From positions 2,852,001 through 2,916,000 of the forward strand of contig NC_092310.1 in the NCBI RefSeq assembly GCF_036785885.1: a DNA stretch of 64,000 nt, read 5' to 3'. The notes below the pieces were generated by a model. The model was not told the origin of the DNA. It made no database searches and saw only the letters and a program-made list of their open reading frames with translations. This document shows, in pieces, positions 1-11,296 of the stretch. Source of the stretch: Coffea arabica (taxonomy: Eukaryota; Streptophyta; Magnoliopsida; Gentianales; Rubiaceae). The position numbers and the translations under genes are program-made. The first letter of the stretch is position 1; each line of letters opens with the position of its first letter.

Positions 1-186
1 AAATTAGAAATAAGATGAGAAGTACAATACCTCTTACCTTTGCGTAAAGCAATAGAAAAATCTAACTCAGAAGAGGGCATCATACCTGGATTTGAAGATT
101 GAGAGTTAATTGGTGAAGTGCATGACATATCAGGACTTTCTCAACCATGGAATGACGAGAATAAACTTGAAGATTAGGACGAGATA

Positions 187-1580
187 TTACGCTATGGAAT
201 CTGGTGGACTAGATAGCTCAAGTAATAAAGAAGAAGGGACTGGTAAAACAGGAGAGAAAAAAGAGAGACACTGGTCTAACTCACAAGGCATACCGAATTT
301 CATAAAATATGGAGTGGATTCAAAGAAAGTAACATCAACACAAGTAAAAAATCGATTTAAAATTGGACTGTAACATATATACTCTTTTTGCGCTCGTGCG
401 TATCCCAAGAAAATACACTTAATAGCACAAGAATCTAATTTATCCATTCCAGGAGCAAGCTGATGAACAAAACACACACATCCAAAAATACGATGAGATA
501 ATTTAAACACAGGTTTATGAGAAAAAAGAATGGAGTGAGATAATTGGCCTCCAAGGATATTAGATGGCATGCGATTAATTAAATAACATTCAGTTAGAAC
601 TGCATCACTTCAAAATTGTTTGGGCACATTCATGTGCAACAAAGGTGTTCGAGCAACTTCCATTAAATGTCCAATTTTTCTTTCAACAACTCCATTCTGT
701 TGTGGAGTGTGAGGACAAGATAATTGATGAATAATACCAGACTTAATCATAAAGGTATTAAAAGGAGTGAAAAAATATTCTTTCGCATTATCACTGCGAA
801 GTATACGTATAGACACACCAAATTGATTCTTTATTTCTGTAACAAATGTACAAAAAATGGAATATAGTTCTGAACGATCTTTCATTAAATAAATCCATGT
901 AACTCTTGAAAAATCATCAACAAAGATTATAAAATATTTAAAATCTAACTTTGAAGTGGCTCGACTAGGACCCCAAATATCAGAATGAACTAACAAAAAG
1001 GGTTTAGAAACCTATTTATTGACTCTAGGAGCAAAAGAAACACAATAATGCTTTCCTAACTGATAAGACTCACGTTCTAATGAAGACAACTGACTCAAAG
1101 TAGAAACTAACTTTTTCAAATTTTGTAAAGACGGATGGCCTAAACGACAGTGAATTTCAAGAGGAGAAACAGTAGCAGGACATGCAATCGGACCATTGGA
1201 GTTGAGAAAATAAAGACCATTATGCTTATGCCCTCCACCAATCATCCTCTTTGTCTTCAAATCTTGAATGACAACAAAATCAGGAGAAAAGTAACTGAAC
1301 ACTGTAGAGATTTAGTGAGCTTACTAGCAGACATTAGATTAAATGGCAAATTGGGTACGTAAAGAACAGAAGACAGCGAAAAAGACGGGTTAATTTCTAC
1401 AGTGTCTAGTCCTTTAACTTTAATGATAGATCCATCAGCTAAAGTAATATGAGGAAAGGAAGTAAACTCTTGAAAATTAGAAAAATTTTTAAAGGTACTT
1501 GACATATGATCAGTAGCTCCGGAGTCAATAATCCATGAGTCATTACCCTTTTGTGCTAAAGAAGTAGAGGGAAGAGATGC
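187..1580 (-). pseudogene. copia pol remnant (protease, GAG-pre-integrase, integrase)
   Basis: Read on the minus strand, the aspartic protease signature DSGATDHMSS lies at about 1500-1530. The GAG-pre-integrase domain with HCRLGHPS follows at 1012-1302. The integrase core spans 187-996 and keeps the catalytic context HSDIWGP, RSDNAKEY and VERKIGHL. Stops at about 1012, 610, 571 and 1599 plus at least one frame change near 1260 break the polyprotein. Most of gag is missing: the frame upstream of protease (1599-1829) has only a short spacer-like tail and no capsid domain or CCHC knuckle. Reverse transcriptase would lie left of base 1. It is a dead, internally deleted copy. Confidence 0.8.
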
Positions 1581-1882
1581 GTGATTTGTAGTTTGGTACT
1601 ATATGAATTTAACATAATCTTCGTCGAATATAGTAAAAGTCTTCTGGGACCCATGTGCTGAAGAACTTGATTCAATTTGGTCAGTGGTAACCGCATTAGC
1701 AAAACTTTCAACCATAGCGAATAGCATTTCAAACAAAAAAACAGTCAAAATTCGTGATGAGCAGTACCTTTTAACAGTCGCGTGAACAGTCCAATGAACA
1801 GTATCGCGTGAACAACACGCGATGACCAATATCGCGTGAACAAGACTTTTGCTAGATGTTTAACCCTAACCCTAAGACTTTT

Positions 1883-1894
1883 GCTCTGATACCA
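1883..1894 (-). other. tRNA-iMet primer-binding site (copia)
   Basis: On the minus strand this reads TGGTATCAGAGC, the standard plant copia site complementary to the 3' end of initiator methionine tRNA. It starts immediately after the LTR. Confidence 0.9.
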
Positions 1895-2060
1895 TGAAAA
1901 TAGGTATTTTGGGAGAAAAACATGTGGTCACAGTATTATGAGTGACCAACTAGTATTTATAGGAGTACAAGCCTAACAAATTATTTACAAGAATACTCTT
2001 ACTAATTTATTATCTACAAGAATACTTATATTCTCTTAACAAATATCTGCTGCAATTTCA
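1895..2060 (-). repeat. 5' LTR of the copia element
   Basis: The 166-bp segment begins TGAAAAT directly beside the tRNA primer site and ends AATTTCA, giving a short imperfect terminal inverted repeat of the TG...CA type. The inner boundary is firm because it abuts the primer-binding site. The outer boundary at 2060 is inferred from the CA end and from FBD-like coding sequence starting just beyond. The partner LTR is outside the window, so a target duplication cannot be tested; the first five outside bases are CTTGC. Confidence 0.6.
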
Positions 2061-2065
2061 CTTGC

Positions 2066-3250
2066 TGTCCAAGAACTTGAGATTTTGATGGCAATTGATC
2101 AGAATGTACTCTCTATCTCTCTTCCTAGAGTATTTACATGCAGAAAACACTTGTTACTTTGAAACTGAATGCAGAGGTGGTTATGGTTGTCCCGGATTCA
2201 GTGTCATTACTGAGTCTGGAGTGCTTCGCTTGCAATCCTTTGGATTGGTAGGAGTTTCTGTCCATAGGCTTATTCAGGGTTGTCCTTTGCTAGACGAATT
2301 GTACTTATTCTTCCGATCTTTTAAGAACAGTGATGGAATTAATGATAAAACTCTTGTGATTTCTAGTCCTATGTTGAAAAAAACTTGTACTCTCCGGTAT
2401 GGGAGGTAAGCTCCCTATTGGTATGAAAGCAAACATTCTTGAATATTTTGAGTACAGAGATTCTGGAGATCATGTATTGATTATAGATGCCCCCCATTCT
2501 TAAATATTTCAACTACAGGGATCATGGGTTCAAAGTAAAGGCTGTGCACTACCTCATGTTTCTTGCTAGAGCTGCAGTAGAAGTTGAGTTTCTTCATGGT
2601 GGAAGAACTGGGAAGCAACTTGTTTTCCTGTAGGCATCATGCTTTTGAGTTTGTTCATGAGTTGCAAAATGCGAAATCATTTTATTTATCTCACTTGAGT
2701 CTGAAGTTTTGTTTTTCCTTTTCCTTTCTTCTGATACATTTCGCTTCATTTCAGAGATTTTCTTCAAGTTCAGAAAGGGACTTATCTAAGTTTTCTTCTC
2801 ATTGCTGTGAAGGCTCTTTGTCCTTTTAGAAATTTATTGCCAACTTTCAACGACTTAACCATTGTGGAGCTTGGAGCTTCTGATTATAACGATGCTCTTT
2901 ATGTGGCAATGTGGCAAGTCTTGTCAAGTGTACTTGAAAAAGCCCCTAATCATAAAGCGCTAATCCATAACAAAGCCAGTTATGACCAACGCTATCAGAG
3001 TCAAATTCATAATTTTCTGCATTCTCTGATCTTTTCCATATGTGCAGCAGGTGTCTCTGGAGAACCTTTGTTCCGCTAGGGCATTTGGATTCGGCTTTTG
3101 AAAGGCATTTCCAATACACTTAGTTGTGCATCCTGGGGAGATAGGAATCAGAAAATTCAAAAGGGAGGCAGATGAACTCGAGCTAGTGGAGTAATTTTTG
3201 CAGAATGGGAAATCTTTAAAGAAGATGACACTCTTTGGGAGGATAAGGGT
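2066..3250 (+). pseudogene. F-box/LRR/FBD protein pseudogene 1 (5' part missing)
   Basis: Pieces in changing plus-strand frames resemble plant F-box/LRR proteins with a C-terminal FBD domain. Leucine-rich repeat sequence occurs at 2200-2400 (RLIQGCPLLDELYL), LRR-like sequence at 2415-2570 (ILEYFEYRDSGDHVLIIDAP), and an FBD region at 2810-3220 ending in FLQNGKSLKKMTL, where an in-frame stop precedes FLQNG. Several frameshifts and stops are needed to join the pieces, so it is not coding. The F-box half is absent; the copia element abuts at 2060 and probably separated it. The same gene type recurs at 30566 and 33991 beside UGT B. F-box/FBD proteins are normally SCF ubiquitin-ligase adaptors, but no function is expected here. 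Confidence 0.75.
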
Positions 3251-4331
3251 GTACTTTTGACGAAACCTTGTTTAGTAATGACGAATTTAGGGTGTGATTT
3301 CTTGGAAAGTTAACAAGCTTGTCTAGATTCCTTTTATTAAACTCGCATGCTTTTGCCTAATGATCATGCACTTACTTTTTAATCTTGATGAAGAGTTGAT
3401 TAATCCTTAAATCAGTCTTTAAATAGATCTAATTGTGATGGTTTAAATAGATCCAAAGGCAGAAGCCTAGCAGCTTAATAACAGTTCATTTAATATGTGG
3501 GATCCTATTAGAGAATCTTTTACAGGGACTAAAGAAAACAGGAAAAACACTACCCTTACTAGTGACTGTGAATGTAGAGAAGGAAATTTTTTTTTCTGAC
3601 AATCATATTTTATTTATTTATTTTTTTTTATTTGGATAAAAATGAATACAGAGATAACTTATCTGGATTGTCATGATGTTTCATGATTTCATAACCATCT
3701 TTTTAGTTACAACAGAACACCTATTAGAATACAGAGAAGGGAGTACTATAGCTGCACTTGATTTTATTCTTTAGATGATCCTTTTTTCATTCTCAGAGGA
3801 ATGGATAGTGGGAGAACTTGGATGTCATGATATTTTTGTTCCTGAAACTATTTAGAGGTACTGGAAGTTGAAGCTTTGCATTTGTTGGTAGCCTTTTCTC
3901 ACCTAGCAGAGATCACAAGGAAAAAATACTTATACCATGTTATCTGTACTTTTCTTCACTCAGATAACAGATTCCAATTCTCAGTTCTCAGTTCTCTTTT
4001 TGCTCTATTTTTTATTCTTTTCCTTGATAGTCTTATTTCAACTATAAAAGAACTGGGGTGATACATTAACTCAATTATAATTTGCAGTACTATAAAAGAA
4101 CTGGGGTGATAGCAAACACTTTTGTTTACATTGCGTTCAACTTTCATGTACTACTGAACAATATGTGCTATATTCTCATTGCTGTAGCCACATTTCGGAT
4201 ATCACAACGGTTGCTGGTGGAAACCTCCTGACAAATGTATAGGGTCAAATTCACTCATTTTTCCTTAATTTTCTGGTGATGGTTGCATTAATTATGAAGA
4301 AGACGAATCTATTTTGTCAACTCTTCAAGAC
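3251..4331. other. Intergenic, FBD-to-UGT A spacer
   Basis: No gene is supported. About 3250-3350 resembles 34520-34620 downstream of the second FBD remnant, and 3555-3720 shares short blocks with 37435-37930, so this is a diverged copy of the FBD-UGT spacer of unit 2. A 32-bp sequence containing CTATAAAAGAACTGGGGTGATA is duplicated at about 4041 and 4090. Confidence 0.5.
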
Positions 4332-5857
4332 TCAAACCAGTTTGGATACAAAGTCTCTAATGTTTGCATGTGAACTTCCCCCCTCATCAAAAGCCTGCCT
4401 TGCTAAATCCTTCCATTTTTTTGCATTTTGACTAATCTCTTGTCCTTTCTTCTTGTCCATTACTAGGCTTATGCATTGACTAATCACATTTCTTCTAACA
4501 ATTCCATTTTCATCTGGAAGAGCTTTGATTCCCGTTTTCCAGATGTCCATTACAAACTTGGCGTTTGTGCTTTGATCTGTCCATTGTGGCATTGGTATGA
4601 TAGGGACACCCAAACTTAAAGCCTCCAGTGTTGAATTCCATCCACAATGAGTAATAAAACACCCCATAGATTCGTGCGCTAAAACTTCCAGCTGAGGAGA
4701 CCATGAGATTATTAATCCTTTATCAGATGATTCTTCGAGAAAATCTTTTGGCAGCTTGTTTGATTCTGATTCTCTAACTACCCATAGGAAATAGTAATTG
4801 CTCTTTCTCAAACCCCATGCTAATTCTTCCATCTGCTCAGCATTAAGTTCTGCCAAACTTCCAAATGCTACATAAACAACTGAACTGACCGACCTTTCAT
4901 TCAGCCATGACATGCAAGCTTTAGTCATTGACTTAAAAAGATTGGGACCATAGTGCTTGTCATCTTCAAGGCTCTTCTCTAGGTACATGGATGGGATAGC
5001 TGGTCCAATTGTCTTAACTGGTAGGATTTTTGCCATCCAATCATTCACCTAAGCAATATACATATAAACAATAAAATTCACATTAGAAGACAAAGAGCAA
5101 GTTTTAGTTTTGAAATATTAGTTGACAATCACATGGCTTGGCATGGTCATTTAAGGACTTAGCTTTGCCACTGGCTAGCCAATAATCTATTTGGCCACAA
5201 TTGAGAACATTCAAGTATTTTTACCTCTTCCTCCAACTTGTAAAATGTGTTGAAGAAAATCCAGTCAGCTTCTTTGATGTTTTCCATTTGGTCATGTACA
5301 ACCAGCTGATAAATTGCTGGATATGAAGCATAATCAGAAATAAAAGAAGGCAGATCTGAAGCTAATAGTGGTGGCAAGCCAGGAATGTCCACTTCTGTCT
5401 CCTCTAGAGGAAGTTTCAAGCACCCTTTGTGAGCATGGTAATAGATGTTATTGACAGCACAAGATTGAGTGAAGAAAACAGCCCCACGTAAGCCAAGACT
5501 CTTTGCCACATCCAGACACCAAGGCAAGAATGCATCATAAACTATACAATCAACAGGACAGCCTAAATCATGAAGCTTCAAGATTAGCTCAGTAAGAGTT
5601 TCTGAGCCACATTTTCTAAACATAGCCAAGTATATTCCTGCTGCAACTCCATTTACTCCTTCGTCGTATCCATCAGAGATGGCCTCCACTGAGATAGAAC
5701 CTGAGGCTTCTTGCAAGGTTTTAAACAAGAATTTGGTTGTAACAAGTGTAATTTTCGTGCCTTGATGTTGCAAACGCGTAGCAAATTGGAGCATTGGGTT
5801 TATGTGACCCTGGATGGGAAATGGCAAAATCAAGCAATGACCTCTGTAAGTTTCCAT
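4332..5857 (-). CDS. UDP-glycosyltransferase A, UGT74-like, two exons
   Basis: Exon 1 is 5857-5225 and exon 2 is 5048-4332, separated by a 176-bp GT-AG intron in phase 0 after the LEEE motif. The product is 449 residues, normal for plant family-1 glycosyltransferases. The ATG at 5857 is chosen because all paralogues start METxxxHC there; an in-frame TTG just upstream is not a plausible start. The acceptor-deprotonating His18 (GHINP) and its partner Asp108 (VYDAF) are present. The PSPG box runs residues 327-370, with HCGWNSTLE and a final DQ typical of UDP-glucose users, but starts WSPQ rather than WCPQ. The C-terminus ends SKLV, shorter than B and C because the frame differs at the stop. It is cytosolic by family, with no signal peptide or membrane segment. 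UGT74 enzymes glucosylate small carboxylic or phenolic acceptors; the acceptor here is unknown. Confidence 0.93.
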
Positions 5858-6115
5858 CAATTGCTCTGTATGGACTCTTTTTGAGGTATCACAACCTTTA
5901 AGAATTAAGAGTTCGTGTACTTATAGCTTGTATGAGTAGACAGAAGAATGTGTACAGACATGTGGTTGGGTGGACATGGCATCTTTTGTTGTATAAGTCC
6001 AGTTATATTCTCCATTTTGTATTTCTTTTTGCCCGAGATAATCTTTGTTGGCCGCCTAAGAACAATGTGATCTGCATTGTACATTCCAAGATCAAGATAT
6101 CAATAAACAACTAGC
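5858..6115 (-). promoter_or_regulatory. Probable UGT A promoter / 5' leader region
   Basis: This is the sequence upstream of the minus-strand UGT A. A TATA-like CTATAAGTA lies at about 5918-5926, some 65 bases before the ATG. A block reading TGTGGTTGGGTGGACATGGCAT on the plus strand (about 5960-5981) recurs near 22675 and 52355 and inverted near 45928, so this promoter type was copied with the module. UGT B and C lack it. The core promoter assignment is inference. Confidence 0.45.
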
Positions 6116-7365
6116 CAATGGATCCAAGTCTTGAATAATAAATTTGTCAGTTGATAGGAGAATTTTTTACTCCAAGGTTCATATCCATAGGTCATCGACC
6201 TAGATTTTAGTATGAAAAACACAACTACAAACAGAACACAGTAAACATGATTGGAGAATCGAATGCAGCGCAGTAGGTGGTACTGTCAATAGCTATGGGA
6301 CAAAGGGAAGGATGGCATAGTTTTGTCCACCCAAATCCATTGTAGATTTTTTTTCTATACAATCCAATTCAAGGTGAAAAATCCTAACCTTGGAATATTT
6401 TGTATGTAATTCGGGGGGAAAGTTAAATTTGCCCTTCTGTCATATATTCGCATTTTCTTCGAAGTTCCAATGTTAAAGTCATAAAATTTTGTTTGCAACA
6501 TTAGTATCCTTTTATTTTTCTTTTTCAAGAGACTCTAATTCTTACGAGAGAAAGGAAAAATAAGAAGATTTGAAAATCAAATGAAGAACCTCAAAGTCAT
6601 CCAACTACGTCCTACCAACTGATTGAGTTGTGGGAATAAAAGTGTTGATCTACGATAAAAGGATGTAGATTTAGCCCCTATTTGGCTATGCCAAAGTCCT
6701 TCTGTATTTGTTGGCAGCAAGATGCTGCATACTAACCCTTAAAACCACACGTTGCATGAATGAATTTCCTAACAGCATTGTTTTGAATACTGGATCGGGC
6801 CGGCCGATTCGACTAGTCGCAAATCGGTCATAACTCTGGTTTAGTTCATTACTCAGGTTGACTGGACTTAAAGATCGATTCTTGAATTGTAGAACTGGAT
6901 TGAACCGTTGAACCGGCGATTTTTTTTGTTTTTGTATATTAAATTGAATATATATATATATAATAGGTTTTTCTTAACCCTAAAGACTAATTATTAAATG
7001 CCACGTCCACTCAATTTCTTCTCATTTTTTGCCTCTTATCAAGTTTGCAACTCTATTTTCTATTTTCTTAATTTCCTCTAAACTCCAAACTTCTTTTTTT
7101 TAAGTTGTAATCTCTAAATTCCAAAAATGTGAATTAAAATTTAAGGGAAAATCGTCCAAAACGCCCCTCACATTTTGTAAAATGACTTTTTTCGTCCCTC
7201 ACTTTTAAAAGTGTAATTTTATGTCCATTACATATTTACATCGATCAAATTTAATCCCTAACTAGGTTTCCGATCATTTTTTAGTCGGAATCCATCACAT
7301 GCAAGGCACGTGATCATTTTTTAAGGGTAAATATATCAAATTATGTTTTAAATAATCTAATCTAT
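6116..7365. other. Non-coding, UGT A upstream
   Basis: No gene is supported. 6780-6920 contains a CGGCCGATTCGACTAG...TTGAACCGGCG stretch like the ends of common plant small DNA transposons, but no target duplication was located. 7140-7250 has phrases (CGCCCCTCACATTTTG, CGTCCCTCAC) typical of short MITE termini. Confidence 0.35.
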
Positions 7366-7490
7366 AGTCCTCCACATTTTATAAAATAAATTTTTTCATC
7401 CCTCACATTTTATAAAATGATTTTTTTCATTCATCACATTTCACAAAATGAATTTCTCCATCCCTCACATTTTAAAAAATGAATTTTTCA
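7366..7490. repeat. 32-35 bp minisatellite of CACATTTTATAAAATGA units
   Basis: About four degenerate direct copies of a unit reading CATCCCTCACATTTTATAAAATGAATTTTTT follow one another; a more diverged copy lies at 7166-7200. Each unit contains the near-palindrome CATTTTATAAAATG, so the array is a row of small hairpins. Confidence 0.6.
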
Positions 7491-8651
7491 TTTCAAACAA
7501 AAAAAAATTACTAAATGGATGCACACACCCACGTCCATTTACAAACCCTTGCAAAATGAAAGGAATGGTTTAGCATTCCTCGAACATCAAGCCTATAGCT
7601 TGATAAATGCAAAAGCATGTTACTTATTTCACTTAAAATGCTCTTTCTACTTGCTTTACATACGGCTGCTATGTAGGGTTCTTTAAATGTAGGGACAAAA
7701 ATTTTGAACATAATTGGTGTGCAAATCATTATGGCAAATAACTTCTAGAAAACACTAAGGAAATCAATTGACTGGGTTTTCAAAAGTTTGACAATTTTTT
7801 TTTATTTTATGGAGGAAAAGGAAGACCATGAGAATCATTTTAATATGGATTAAAAAATTTACAGAATCAAATCAGATGAAATATTCATAATATATAGGTA
7901 GGCTTTTTCATTTTATGTTCTCACAGCACAAGATACATAGGAAGTGGTCTTGTATCACTCCTTCCACTAAAGTGTTTTTTTTTTTTTTTTTTTACAATTA
8001 CATGGCTGGTTTTTTACAAGTATTTATGTCAGAAAACTTTTCTCAAAAGCTGCCACAAATTCAAGGTTCGTGATTGTAAAGATGTGCACATTAATCGGTT
8101 CCCTTTTTCTTATCTAATAAATCTCATAAGGGAAAAAATTATTTTTTATTATTTATTTTTTTTTTCTGTTTCTCTTGCCCAATTCTCATTCAACAACAAA
8201 TTAAAAAACCAAACATGCAAAACACATGTAGATTTTACATTAGACATCCCAATAGTTAGGGGAGGGGGAAGACCATCTGTCAAAATACATCATATCTTTG
8301 TACTTTTTCCGCTGACGACAAACACTTACATTAATGTGAATGCGACCACATGGCCGCCGGTAACGATTATTGCATGTTGACTGCAAACGTCATTGCAATT
8401 GTGGTTTAAATCCCCCCATCATAATTGGTGTGCAAATTATTATCACAAATAACTTCTAGAATACACTTTTTAAGTGTTTGGATACACATTTGCATAGAAA
8501 TTATTTGATCAAAAATTACTTATTTGCATCACAAACATATTTTTTAACATATTTTTTAATTTTTAATTTTTTTTATCTTGCATGCATTATATCGTAAAAA
8601 GTTCTAGAATAATTATTCTAAATAGTACTTGAAAAAATCTCCTATCCTATA

Positions 8652-9543
8652 GGGATAATTTCATAAATCTCCCCTAAGGTTCTGACAATTTCATTATCTT
8701 CCCTGAGATTTACAAATTACACAAATCTCCCCAAGGTTAAGATTCTTGTAACAAAATTAGTCCAAATCATAAAAAGTAACATAAAGAAAATACTTTAAAC
8801 AGAGAAATGAAACTTTTACTTTATAAATATCCCTTATACATGTATATAAGTTGTATTAGTAAAAGAATGAAAATAATTAGAAGTTAGAAATAATTAACAC
8901 ACATATTTCACTATTCAAAAAGTTCACATTCAATACATTAAACAACATAAATAAACAATAAAACTACACTAATGATCACAAGATTCTGCAAAAACAGATC
9001 AGTCATATCTCTTAGTATGAGGCTTGTTATGATTTTTGTAATTTTGAATAGAAAAAAAAATTCAAATTTTGTCTTTCTTTTCTCTTTTTCTCCTTTACTT
9101 CCACAGAATTATTTTACAACTATCACAAGTTTAAGAGTTTCAAAATAAATTTTCTCATGAACAATCTTCTTTTCCCTTATATTTTTTTTACTCCTCTTCT
9201 CACATCGTATAAAACTGATTTGGTCATTATCAATCACCAAATAGTTTCATTTGGTATATCAATTGGTATTATTTTGTACTTGCAAGTCACCATTCATCAT
9301 TAAAGAAATTCCCAACAGTTACTTCTGTTAATTTGTTATTAATAGTTAATTCTAATTATTCAATCATTAGATATTTGTTTCTAATAATACATAATGTCTA
9401 AGGGTATATGAGTAATTTCTCCCTATATAATGTAAGTAATTGTGTCCATAATTTTATAATGGGAGGTAAGTGTAATTTTATAAATTTCAGGGGAGGCCAG
9501 TGAAATTATCAAAAGTTTTAAGGAAGATTTCTAAAATTAGCCC
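8652..9543. mobile_element. Non-autonomous TIR DNA transposon, 892 bp
   Basis: The ends are long imperfect inverted repeats: the left starts GGGATAATTTCATAAATCTC and the right, reverse-complemented, starts GGGCTAATTTTAGAAATCTT, with similarity continuing for about 50 bases. The interior is AT-rich and non-coding. Flanking bases share only CTATA of nine positions, so the target duplication has decayed or the edge is off by a few bases. The ends and probable 9-bp site suggest a MULE-like MITE. It is absent from the equivalent place in units 2 and 3. Confidence 0.6.
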
Positions 9544-10505
9544 AAAACTATATACAAAATACTTTAGAAGATAAACGATTATATGGCAGAAGACTTCACA
9601 TTGATGTATGTGTTATGGATGGTCACATTCACATTGATGCAAGTGTTTGTGGTCCGCTAACAATTATTGATGATGTTGACTTTAAACGCACGTCGAGTCG
9701 TTGAGGTTCGTGCCGTTGCAATGAACTACATGGATCCAGATCCAGCTACAGCCTACATGTACATGGTTGATTAACGGTGTCTGGAGGGCACCATTAAGAG
9801 AATTTCATATACTAAATTTTGGTAAAAAATAAATAAATTTGAAAAAAAAATATCCAAATGTAGCAAGTGCAATGAATGCCGGTGTGTGTATGGTATAATT
9901 TAGGTATATTAACCAATACTTTAAAAAAATTTATGATTAAGATTACATGTCTCAAATTTGGAAGTTAGTTTCTTAAATCTAGTGAACGTAAATGGTTAGA
10001 AATTTCAATGGAAGTTTCTAAAATTATTCCAAGATTATAAGTCAAAATACTTTAGAAAATAAAAGATTATATGTCAAAAGACTGGTCACATTCACATTGA
10101 TGTATGTGTTATGTATGGTCACATTCGCATAGATGCAAGTGTCTGTGGTCCGCTAACAACTATTGCTGATGTTGACTGCAAACGCACTTCGTCCCGTTGC
10201 AATGAACTATAGGGATCCAGCTACATGTACATGGTTGATTAATAGTGTCCGGAGGGCACCACTACGAGAATTTCATATATTAATTTTTCGTAAAATTTAA
10301 ATGAATTGGAGAAAAATATCCAAATGTAGCCGGTGCAATGGATGCGGGTGTGTGTATTAATATAATAAGTTTGGTATAATTTAGGTATATTAAATAATAC
10401 TTTAGAAAAATTTATGATTAAGAATACATGTTTAAGAATTGGTTCTAATTGTCCACTGAAATATATATCTAATATGACCCCAAATTTGGAAGTTAGTTTC
10501 TTAGA
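9520..10505. repeat. Tandem duplication, period 496 bp
   Basis: CACATTGATGTATGTGTTATG starts at 9597 and again at 10093, and the following text (GGTCCGCTAACAA, TGTTGACT, GAACTA, GTACATGGTTGATTAA, GGAGGGCACCA, CCAAATGTAGC) repeats in the same order. The second copy leads into the truncated UGT at 10556; the first loses similarity where that fragment would begin. Units 2 and 3 have one copy each, so the duplication is specific to unit 1. Confidence 0.75.
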
Positions 10506-10555
10506 TCTAGTGAATGTATTTGGAGGGAGAGGTGAATTCGTGAAAATTTATTTGT

Positions 10556-10785
10556 GCCACAGCCAAGTATATTTCTGCTACAACTCCATCTACTCCGTCG
10601 GCATATCCATCAGAGATGTACTCCATTGAGATAGAATTTGAGACTTCTTGCTCGGTTTTAAACAAGAATTTGGTTGTAACGAGTGTAATTTTGGTGTCTT
10701 CATGTTGCAAAAGCTTAGTAAATTGGAGCACTAAGTTTATGTGGCCTTGGATGGAATGGGACAATATCAATCAATGAGCTCTGTA
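10556..10785 (-). pseudogene. Truncated UGT fragment 1
   Basis: On the minus strand this encodes about the first 78 residues of a UGT74-like protein: the SIQGHINLVLQF region with the catalytic His, KITLVTTKFLFKT, and SDGYADGVDGV. It ends at EIYLAVAQ and then runs into unrelated sequence (INFHEFTSP) before a stop. No catalytic Asp, acceptor domain or PSPG box follows. The breakpoint and the non-UGT tail are the same in fragments 2 and 3. It is non-functional as an enzyme. Confidence 0.8.
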
Positions 10786-11296
10786 AGTAGGGGTGCTGAA
10801 AAAGTATCAAAAAGTCAGATAATCGAGAAAACTAAATTGATCCAAATCGAAAGATAGAGTAATCAATTTATAATTTTTAAAATGGCTAGATTACTCAAAT
10901 TTGTTAAAAAAATTAGATTGGAATATGATTTTTAGTTTTAAAAGACTGCAATTATCGAAACCTACTAGTATATGTGTAGGATATGTAGTTGTTTAGGGTA
11001 ACCAGTACCCAAATTTCAAACTATAATTATTTAGTCATCTACTAATAATTTGAGTTAGAAGGATCATTATATTTTGTTTTTCAAAACTTCAAAAACTATC
11101 TACCTAACTCTATCTCCCATTTACCTTTTCCACTTCCTATATCACTAATTTTCATTTTTTTAAATTAACTTTTTTCTTTTTTACTCTTCCACCCTACCTA
11201 TACCCTATTTACCTTTATCTATCAGGTATAAGATTCGAATCTTGAATCAAATAACGGAAAAAATTAATAATCCTCTTCTTACCACTATACCAACTT

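Larger units (their letters stand above)
1..2060 (-). mobile_element. Ty1/copia LTR retrotransposon, 5' part
   Basis: The element reads on the minus strand and leaves the window at base 1, so its 3' half is not seen. In its own order it shows a short LTR (1895-2060), a primer-binding site for initiator tRNA-Met (1883-1894), a leader, a very short gag remnant, then protease, GAG-pre-integrase and integrase remnants in several broken frames. The protease-before-integrase order is that of Ty1/copia. The short LTR would suit the Ale/Retrofit group, but that is inference. It sits inside the F-box/FBD pseudogene that resumes at about 2061. Confidence 0.85.
7500..11296. repeat. Cluster module flank, unit 1
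   Basis: 7500-8480 and 9550-11296 align by eye with 41100-42177 plus 43412-44460 (unit 2) and with 50390-52260 (unit 3). Shared landmarks are GGCTGCTATGTAGGGTTCTTT, a block around TTTTACAAGTATTTATGTCA...CTGCCACAAATTCAAG, TGTTGACTGCAAACG, and the truncated UGT piece. The unit is interrupted by the TIR element at 8652-9543 and ends where inverted chromovirus LTR sequence begins at 11297. The small ORFs here, such as 8084-8380, are not conserved between units and are not called. Confidence 0.7.

Noticed and set aside
1860-1876. Telomere-like AACCCTAACCCTAA
   Set aside because: Only two units, lying in the copia leader; no array.
8084-8380. 98-codon ORF in the unit 1 flank
   Set aside because: The homologous DNA in units 2 and 3 does not keep the frame.
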